The notes below the pieces were generated by a model. The model was not told the origin of the DNA, ran no database searches, and saw nothing but the letters and a program-made list of their open reading frames with translations. DNA of 7,688 bases, from NCBI GenBank assembly GCA_030670375.1, contig DAOVBT010000085.1, forward strand, positions 1 to 7,688, in the 5' to 3' direction. This document shows, piece by piece, positions 1-5,238 of this stretch (position 1 is its first letter; each line of letters begins with the position of its first letter). This DNA is from Candidatus Aminicenantota bacterium (lineage in GTDB: Bacteria; Acidobacteriota; Aminicenantia; Aminicenantales; Aminicenantaceae). A program made the position numbers and the translations under genes.

Positions 1-484
1 ACATTTTGTATTTGCCGAAGTCTTCGGGTTGTAAGTTTTCCAGCCACTTTTTGAGCTTTTCCGAATCTTCCAAATTTTCATCGAACTTCAAGCTGTGAGC
101 TTTGCTGACAACGGATTCTTCGACAAAGATGGGGGCTTTGACACGGAGGGCCAAAGCGATAGCGTCGGAAGGACGAGAATCGATAATAAGAGGATTTCCA
201 TCCTGTAGACAGTGTATCATGGCATAAAAGGTGTTGTCTTTCACATCGTTGACGACGATCCTCTGTATGTTGATACCGGTTTTTTCCAGGACTGTTTTCA
301 GAAGATCGTGTGTCATCGGCCTTGGGGTGGCGATGTTTTCAATTTTGAGAGCTATGGCGTTCGCTTCGAACACCCCGATCCAAATCGGGAGAATGCGGTC
401 GCTCTTCGGATCTTCAAGGACCACGATGGGCATTTTGGAAAGGGGATCGACGACCAGGCCCTTTATTTTCATTTCGATTTCCAT
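1..484 (-). CDS. Bifunctional nuclease (BFN/DUF151) family protein, 3' end cut by window edge
   Basis: I translated this frame by hand from the ATG at 482-484; 161 codons are present with no stop before the window edge. The protein shows the hallmarks of the BFN (DUF151) family: KIKGLVVDP near the N-terminus, the PIWIGVFEANAIAL block (residues 33-46), TPRPMTHDLL (53-62), DNTFYAMI (83-90) and the family signature DSRPSDAIALALR (102-114). It ends in a WLENLQPEDFGKYKM tail, typical of the family's C-terminus, so probably only a few residues are missing. Members are small cytoplasmic proteins; plant homologues have been reported to have both DNase and RNase activity, while the role of the bacterial ones is poorly defined. 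The start is supported by a GGAGG ribosome binding site (complement of 490-494), five bases upstream, and a close sigma-70-type promoter. Family assignment is secure; the in vivo substrate is not known. Confidence 0.93.
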   Translation of the reverse strand, partial: MEIEMKIKGLVVDPLSKMPIVVLEDPKSDRILPIWIGVFEANAIALKIENIATPRPMTHDLLKTVLEKTGINIQRIVVNDVKDNTFYAMIHCLQDGNPLIIDSRPSDAIALALRVKAPIFVEESVVSKAHSLKFDENLEDSEKLKKWLENLQPEDFGKYKM

Positions 485-507
485 GGTGTCCTCCGCTTCA
501 ACAACTA

Positions 508-536
508 AATATATATTCCCGACCTGGGCTTGTCAA
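508..536 (-). promoter_or_regulatory. Sigma-70-type promoter of the bifunctional nuclease gene
   Basis: Read on the minus strand, a perfect -35 hexamer TTGACA (531-536) is followed, after exactly 17 bp, by TATATT (508-513), one base from the TATAAT consensus. Transcription would begin near 501, giving a leader of roughly 17 bases that contains the GGAGG ribosome binding site. This is the best housekeeping promoter in the window and suggests the nuclease gene is transcribed independently of the chloride transporter gene upstream of it. Confidence 0.7.
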
Positions 537-543
537 GAAACAC

Positions 544-572
544 AGCCAGAGTCAGCTTGTCCTGGACTGGCT
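544..572 (-). terminator. Possible weak terminator after the chloride transporter gene
   Basis: On the minus strand, 14 bases past the transporter stop codon, AGCCAGTC (565-572) can pair with GACTCTGGCT (544-553), leaving a two-base bulge and an 11-base loop. The following bases, GTGTTTCTT, form only a broken T tract. The hairpin is imperfect, so this is a tentative call; its place between a stop codon and the next gene's promoter favours it. Confidence 0.3.
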
Positions 573-585
573 TGGTTAGGGAGAA

Positions 586-2592
586 CTACTCCCGTTTGCC
601 TGATATTATTTCGCTGATATTCACTTCTGGGCCTGCGATTATCAAACGGTCTCCTTTTCTTATCATTTCGTTCGCCGAAGGAATGCTTATGGTTTGTGGG
701 GGAAACCTTCTTTTGATCAGGAGCACATCGATGTGATGAAGGGCCTTTAAATCAAGGTCCTTTAAGCTTTTGTTCCAGAAGGCATGGGGAGCATCCATTT
801 CCATAATTTTGTATCCTGATCCAAAATCGTAAGATTTCGTCTGAGTAGTGAATTTCAATTTTTGCACAAGGCCTGCAGCGGCTTCTCTTTTTAAGATCTC
901 GTGATTGTAGGCTTCGATGACATCCTTTCTTTTGACGACGCCAGCGAATTTCCCGTGTTGGAGCACAGCGATCTCGGCCACATCGGTTTGGCCAAAGATG
1001 TTCATGGCATTTTCGAGGTTGTCTTCAAAATCGAGATTGATATCCGTGACGGCTAGATCTTGGGCGATGACGAATGAATCGACGATGTCTTTTTCTTTCA
1101 ATAGATTTTTCAATTGATTGAGCGCAAAACACCCGATGTGGTTGTTTTCCGCATCTACGATCTGGAAAGAATGATGCTTGCTTCCAATCACTTGATCGAT
1201 GATTTTTCCCACACGTTCGGTGTTGTTGAAAAGCGTGTAATCGTGGCTGATGAAATCTTTTACGGAAAGAGACTTTAGGATATGTTCTTCTCTTCCCTCT
1301 TTGAAGATGATGCCCTGGCGTTTAAGTTTCATGGTGTAGATGGATTCTTTGTGCACGCCAACAGTCATGAATGAGGCGATGATACATGAAAGCATCAGTG
1401 GAAGGATGATTTTGTAATCATTGGTCAGTTCGAAGATGATGATTATGGCTGTAATCGGAGCATGGGTGGCGGCAGCCACGACAGCTCCCATGCCGACCAG
1501 AGAAAAGGCTCCTGGGGAGGATATGGATCCGGGAAAAGCAGAATGAAAAAAAGACCCCACGAGATTACCTGTCATGGCTCCAAGAAAAAGGGAGGGAGCG
1601 AAAATTCCCCCAGAACCTCCGGAGCCGAGAGTCATCGATGTGCTCAACACTTTTGCCAAAACGAGGAGAAAGGCCATCCAAAAGCCCAATTGGTTTTGGA
1701 GACAGGCGTCGATACCTTCGTAGCCCACGCCGAAAACTTGGGGCAAATTCAACCCGATGATTCCGACAATAAGACCGCCAAGGGCAGGCTTAAGAAGCGG
1801 ATGAATGCGAAGATTGTCAAACCTGTCCTCTAGAAAATACAGGACTTTGATGAACACTATCGCCACCAATCCGCTGAGAATCCCCAGCAGAAGATAGGGG
1901 CCTATTTCCCAAACACTGCTCAAGGAATATTTGGGCACAGTGAAGGCGGCAAAATCTCCGGTGATCAGACGTGAAATCAAAGTGGCTATGACGGAGGCGA
2001 TGATGATAGGACTGAAAGAGTAGACACCGAACTCGCCAAGCAAAACCTCTACGGCAAAAAGAGCTCCGGCGATAGGAGCGTTAAACGTGGCCCCGATGCC
2101 AGCTCCTGCTCCTGCAGCCACCAAGGTTCGCATAGCCCGTTCTTTGATATGGAACAATTGTCCGAGCGAAGAAGCAATGCTGGCAGAGATTTGGACGATG
2201 GGGCCCTCACGGCCGGTTGAACCTCCTGATCCGATGCAAATGGAAGAGGCAATAGCCTTGATTATGGCCACTCTATTTCGGATTCTCCCACCGCGGAAAA
2301 TCAGAGATTCCATGATTTCTGGCACTCCGTGGCCCTTGGCCTCTCTGGCACCATAGTAGATAAGAGGAGCAATGAGCAATCCCCCGGCCACTGGAATCAG
2401 GAGCGTTAGATATCTCGGTTGGGAGAAAACAGCCTCGATGATGTTGGGCTTTCTCCAGAAAAGGTCCTGGAAGAAGTGTATCATGAACTTGAAAAGCACA
2501 GAAGCAAGCCCTGCCAATAATCCTATCAAAACCGAAAGCAAAGACAACCGGATGTGCTCACTGAAATCGCGGTCTTTTAGGCGGAATTTCAT
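586..2592 (-). CDS. CLC-family chloride transporter with C-terminal CBS pair and RCK_C domain
   Basis: This 668-residue inner-membrane protein belongs to the CLC family, which moves chloride either as a channel or as a Cl-/H+ exchanger. The membrane domain spans about residues 15-420. Its motifs are GHGVPE (87-92), GREGP (127-131, with gating glutamate E129), FNAPIAGALFAVEV (170-183), the GGIFAP anion-site loop (328-333) and a tyrosine (Y419) where the ion-coordinating tyrosine of E. coli ClcA lies. A CBS-domain region follows (about 440-570), and then an RCK_C/TrkA-C-like domain (about 590-665), both usual cytoplasmic regulatory modules. Two positions differ from ClcA: the selectivity serine of GSGIP is histidine (H88), and the internal proton glutamate (ClcA E203) is valine (V183). 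The first ATG is used; no good ribosome binding site precedes it. The family is certain; channel versus exchanger is not decided by sequence. Confidence 0.95.
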   Translation of the reverse strand: MKFRLKDRDFSEHIRLSLLSVLIGLLAGLASVLFKFMIHFFQDLFWRKPNIIEAVFSQPRYLTLLIPVAGGLLIAPLIYYGAREAKGHGVPEIMESLIFRGGRIRNRVAIIKAIASSICIGSGGSTGREGPIVQISASIASSLGQLFHIKERAMRTLVAAGAGAGIGATFNAPIAGALFAVEVLLGEFGVYSFSPIIIASVIATLISRLITGDFAAFTVPKYSLSSVWEIGPYLLLGILSGLVAIVFIKVLYFLEDRFDNLRIHPLLKPALGGLIVGIIGLNLPQVFGVGYEGIDACLQNQLGFWMAFLLVLAKVLSTSMTLGSGGSGGIFAPSLFLGAMTGNLVGSFFHSAFPGSISSPGAFSLVGMGAVVAAATHAPITAIIIIFELTNDYKIILPLMLSCIIASFMTVGVHKESIYTMKLKRQGIIFKEGREEHILKSLSVKDFISHDYTLFNNTERVGKIIDQVIGSKHHSFQIVDAENNHIGCFALNQLKNLLKEKDIVDSFVIAQDLAVTDINLDFEDNLENAMNIFGQTDVAEIAVLQHGKFAGVVKRKDVIEAYNHEILKREAAAGLVQKLKFTTQTKSYDFGSGYKIMEMDAPHAFWNKSLKDLDLKALHHIDVLLIKRRFPPQTISIPSANEMIRKGDRLIIAGPEVNISEIISGKRE

Positions 2593-2652
2593 CTTAATTT
2601 ATACAAATCCCTAAGAAAATCATATTTTGCACACATTCAAAGCAGAGGGATT

Positions 2653-2658
2653 ATTATA
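2653..2658 (-). promoter_or_regulatory. Possible -10 element for the chloride transporter gene
   Basis: The 114-bp gap upstream of the transporter gene contains a perfect TATAAT on the minus strand, 61 bases before the start codon. No recognisable TTGACA-like -35 lies 16-18 bp upstream, where there is only a T-rich run, so this is a weak candidate. It would allow the transporter to be expressed apart from the endonuclease gene. Confidence 0.25.
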
Positions 2659-2674
2659 GTCGAAAAAGGAATTT

Positions 2675-2708
2675 AAAAAAAAGGTTAAACCTATGAATAG
2701 TTCAGGTT
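2675..2708 (-). terminator. Possible weak terminator overlapping the endonuclease Q stop codon
   Basis: On the minus strand AACCT (2704-2708) can pair with AGGTT (2688-2692) across an 11-base loop, and a run of eight T residues (2675-2682) follows five bases later. The stem is only five pairs and not flush with the T run, so termination here is plausible but probably inefficient. Confidence 0.25.
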
Positions 2709-3999
2709 AAAAGAGTTTCAGCTGGCCCTGCGCCTCCTCCTCGACCGTATCCTCATCAAAAAGACGGATCTTCCCGAACTCTCCATCATGGCCGGGGATG
2801 ATTTTGACCTGGCCTTTCCTCATCCGATCCACGGCAACGCTCACCCGTTCAGGAGAAAGGCGTGCCAAGTCTTGGATCGGAACTTCGGTGAGGATCTTGT
2901 GTTCGTTACCGACTTCGTGGATGAACTTGAAATACATATCCCAGACGCTTTTGCATTCGGCTGTCTTAGAGAGTGCCTGAGCCACGAGTTCATTCAATGG
3001 GATGAGGTTTTTGTACGGGATTCGGGTCGGTGAAAAATCTCCTTTTTCTCTATCGGCCAAGCTTTCCACACGATGCATCACTCCTACTGTGAGTTTTTTT
3101 CCGCAGCGCGGGCAGATGTATTTGTGCTGGATGGTTTCTTGAGGAGAGAAGATCACGTCGCATTTGCGATGGCCGTCGTAGTGGTATTTGCCTTCTTCTG
3201 GAAAAAACTCAATTGTGTACAGAAACTTTTCCGGGTCTTTACTCTTGATGGCATCCACCAGGGCATCATAGCTGAATTCCGTATCGAATACATTGGCTTC
3301 CCTGCCGATTTTCCACGGGGAATGGGCATCGGAGTTGGATACCAGTGTGTAGTTGTCGAGATGAGAGAGCCGCCAGTTCATCGGAGGGTCGGATGATAAG
3401 CCGGTCTCCAGGGCAAAGATAAACGGTGTCATCTCTTCGAAGCATTCTTCGATCGTATCAAACCCCGAATTGGCCCCAAATAGGGAAAACCAGGGTGTCC
3501 AGATATGAGCTGGTATGACTACACAGCGCGGGCAGTTGTTCGCCACTATTTTCACAAAATCTTTGGCATCTAGCCCCAGGATGGGTCGTCCATCCGAGCG
3601 CAGGTTTCCGATACAGGAGAGTTTGCTGTTCAGTTTGTCGACGGATTCAAAATCCGGTGCCAGCACGAGAATGTGAATCTTTCGGACCTTTCCTTTTTTG
3701 GAATAGATGAAGCTGATTTCAGCGGTCAGGATGAAAGAGACATCTTCTCTCGAGACGGCTATGTTTTGAAGGTGTCCGTTTTCTGGCGGCAAGATGTTTT
3801 TCAGGCGGAAAAACCCGTTTCCTGCAGGCTCCAACTTTTCTTTTGCAAGGAAAAGCCATTCCGGATGAGTAAAATCTCCGGTAGCCAGAAGAGAAATGCC
3901 TTTGATTTTCGCCCAGTATGCCAGTGTATCGAGTGAGGTTTCTCGAGAGGTAGCTCTAGAAAATTTGGAGTGGATGTGGAGATCGGCCACATACTTCAT
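2707..3999 (-). CDS. Endonuclease Q family protein (PHP-domain DNA repair nuclease)
   Basis: The product (430 residues from the chosen start) matches the EndoQ/TIGR00375 family. Archaeal EndoQ nicks DNA on the 5' side of uracil, hypoxanthine, xanthine and abasic sites. The PHP metal site is intact: DLHIHS (D6, H8, H10), GDFTHP (D42, H45), E94 in LTAEIS, H109 in KIHIL, PAHIWTPW (H165), E198 in ALETGLSSDPPMNWR, and SNSDAHSP (D224, H226). A zinc-finger region follows, HRKC...CPRCGKKLTVGV (C280, C296, C299); a fourth cysteine is not obvious. The C-terminal part is helical, contains PGHDGEFG, and ends in QLKLF, a sliding-clamp-binding type motif. I chose the ATG at 3999 because homologues begin close to KYVADLHIHS; a TTG 60 bases upstream would add 20 unconserved residues and lies upstream of a likely promoter. 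The ribosome binding site is weak. The family is very likely; activity on deaminated bases is inferred. Confidence 0.92.
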   Translation of the reverse strand: MKYVADLHIHSKFSRATSRETSLDTLAYWAKIKGISLLATGDFTHPEWLFLAKEKLEPAGNGFFRLKNILPPENGHLQNIAVSREDVSFILTAEISFIYSKKGKVRKIHILVLAPDFESVDKLNSKLSCIGNLRSDGRPILGLDAKDFVKIVANNCPRCVVIPAHIWTPWFSLFGANSGFDTIEECFEEMTPFIFALETGLSSDPPMNWRLSHLDNYTLVSNSDAHSPWKIGREANVFDTEFSYDALVDAIKSKDPEKFLYTIEFFPEEGKYHYDGHRKCDVIFSPQETIQHKYICPRCGKKLTVGVMHRVESLADREKGDFSPTRIPYKNLIPLNELVAQALSKTAECKSVWDMYFKFIHEVGNEHKILTEVPIQDLARLSPERVSVAVDRMRKGQVKIIPGHDGEFGKIRLFDEDTVEEEAQGQLKLF

Positions 4000-4015
4000 C
4001 TTGAGTTGTATCAAG

Positions 4016-4043
4016 TTTATAAAATTAACCAGCGACTTTTCAA
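4016..4043 (-). promoter_or_regulatory. Probable sigma-70-type promoter of the endonuclease Q gene
   Basis: On the minus strand TTGAAA (4038-4043) is followed after 16 bp by TATAAA (4016-4021), each one mismatch from consensus. The start of transcription would be near 4009, about ten bases before the ATG at 3999, so the leader is very short and lacks a clear ribosome binding site. Its position argues against the in-frame TTG at 4059 being the real start. Confidence 0.45.
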
Positions 4044-4270
4044 GAAAATACTTTGACAAATTGAAAATAAATCCAGATTTTCACATGATTGGCCTGCTGT
4101 GGCTTAAAGTCCGTGATCCTGGCAATAGAGAGAAGGGCTTTTTATCGGTTCCTAGAAATGCTAAAATATAACGTAAGAAAGCTGATCTTTGATTGTTCAT
4201 TTTGAGGTCTCTTGCGTAGGTTTAAAAACTGAAATAGGAAACGAAAAGTAAAGACAAGGATATTGAGACG
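4044..4270. other. Divergent intergenic region between endonuclease Q and the GWxTD unit
   Basis: This stretch separates two divergently transcribed units. I see no gene, RNA gene or strong hairpin in it. The promoter of the plus-strand lipoprotein unit should be here, but only weak candidates are visible, for example TAAAAT at 4162-4167 preceded by a T-rich hexamer 17 bp upstream. A lone TTGACA on the plus strand at 4053-4058 has no matching -10 element. Confidence 0.5.
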
Positions 4271-4279
4271 AAAGGAGAG
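4271..4279 (+). promoter_or_regulatory. Ribosome binding site fixing a GTG start for the first GWxTD gene
   Basis: AAAGGAGAG ends four bases before the GTG at 4284-4286. An in-frame TTG at 4263 lies upstream of this site and would add seven residues (MRRKESI), but it has no ribosome binding site of its own. The GTG is therefore the better start. Confidence 0.75.
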
Positions 4280-4283
4280 TATT

Positions 4284-5219
4284 GTGAGAAATAATCCATG
4301 GAATGTGAGATTCGTTGCAAAAATCTGTCTGATCCTGTTTGCGTTTAGTCTGGTGAATTGTGGGGGAGGCCTCAAGATCGAGCTCGATCCCACGAGCAAA
4401 GATTTTTACGAAACGGCCCGTTTGATCATGACAAAACAGGAGAACAAAATATTCAGACATCTTCCCGATAAAGAATCAAGGGAGGAATTCATCGAAGATT
4501 TCTGGGCAAAACGCGATCCTGATTGGCAAACGGAGGAGAATGAATTCAGGGAAGAGTTTTACCGCCGGATCGAGTATGCCAACTCTCGCTTTTTCGAGGG
4601 ACCTCCAGGATGGAAAACCGACAGAGGGAGAATGTACATCTATTTTGGCGCACCGGATAGAATGGACCAGGATCCGATGAGCAACCAGCCGGGCATGAGG
4701 GGATGGATCTTGTGGGTTTACTATCGGTATGGATTTGCCGTGTATTTTTTCGATCGGAGAGGGGATGGCCAATACAATATCGAACCGACACCGGCAGAGT
4801 TGGGGGGAGGATTAATAGGAGATTTCACATATGCTCTCGAGCTTGCCCGGTTGGGATTTACCCCCCAACAGGATAGCATGGTCGAAAAGTTCATGAATTT
4901 TGACCTTGATTATGACAAGCAGGATAAGGAATTCGTCATATCTATCCCAACAGAGGCCCTGGTTTTCGAGGAGGAGGAAAGTCTCCTCAAGTTGGATCTG
5001 GAGTTTGAATTTTTCATATACAAAGACGAGGCGGGTACTAAGGAGAAAATGCAGCATACCGAACATTTCGAAACCACGGAAGAAAAGATTTTGAATAGGA
5101 AAGAGGTTGTCTTCACGATCCCAAAAGAGTTGGAGCCGGGAAAATATTTCGTCGATGTGATTATCATGGTGAAGCCGGATATCGGCAAGGTGAGAAAAAT
5201 CTTCAACATTAAAGTCTAA
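4284..5219 (+). CDS. GWxTD domain lipoprotein (short paralogue)
   Basis: This 311-residue protein starts with a short lipoprotein signal peptide: a basic N-terminus, a hydrophobic stretch at about 11-24, and lipobox LVNC with C26 as the lipidated cysteine. The residue after it is glycine, so there is no aspartate retention signal by E. coli rules. The mature part carries the GWxTD domain: FWAKRDPDWQTEENEFREEFYRRIEYAN at 73-100, then the name-giving GWKTD (109-113) running into RGRMYIYFGAPD. A following WVYYRYGFAVYFFDRRGDGQY segment is also typical. The C-terminal 100 or so residues look like a beta domain ending in GKYFVDVIIMVKPDIGK. Family function is not established; members are envelope-associated. 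The gene lies 19 bp upstream of a larger GWxTD gene and is probably cotranscribed with it. The start is GTG, chosen from the ribosome binding site. Confidence 0.9.
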   Translation: MRNNPWNVRFVAKICLILFAFSLVNCGGGLKIELDPTSKDFYETARLIMTKQENKIFRHLPDKESREEFIEDFWAKRDPDWQTEENEFREEFYRRIEYANSRFFEGPPGWKTDRGRMYIYFGAPDRMDQDPMSNQPGMRGWILWVYYRYGFAVYFFDRRGDGQYNIEPTPAELGGGLIGDFTYALELARLGFTPQQDSMVEKFMNFDLDYDKQDKEFVISIPTEALVFEEEESLLKLDLEFEFFIYKDEAGTKEKMQHTEHFETTEEKILNRKEVVFTIPKELEPGKYFVDVIIMVKPDIGKVRKIFNIKV

Positions 5220-5238
5220 CAAAAAAATACTCCTCAGG

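Noticed and set aside
1462..1833. 123-codon plus-strand open frame antisense to the chloride transporter
   Set aside because: Low-complexity, Gly/Ser/Lys-rich translation lying opposite conserved CLC motifs.
4053..4058. Plus-strand TTGACA in the divergent region
   Set aside because: No -10-like hexamer lies 16-18 bp downstream.
4000..4059. In-frame TTG start that would extend endonuclease Q by 20 residues
   Set aside because: The added residues resemble nothing in the family, no ribosome binding site precedes the TTG, and a likely promoter lies downstream of it.
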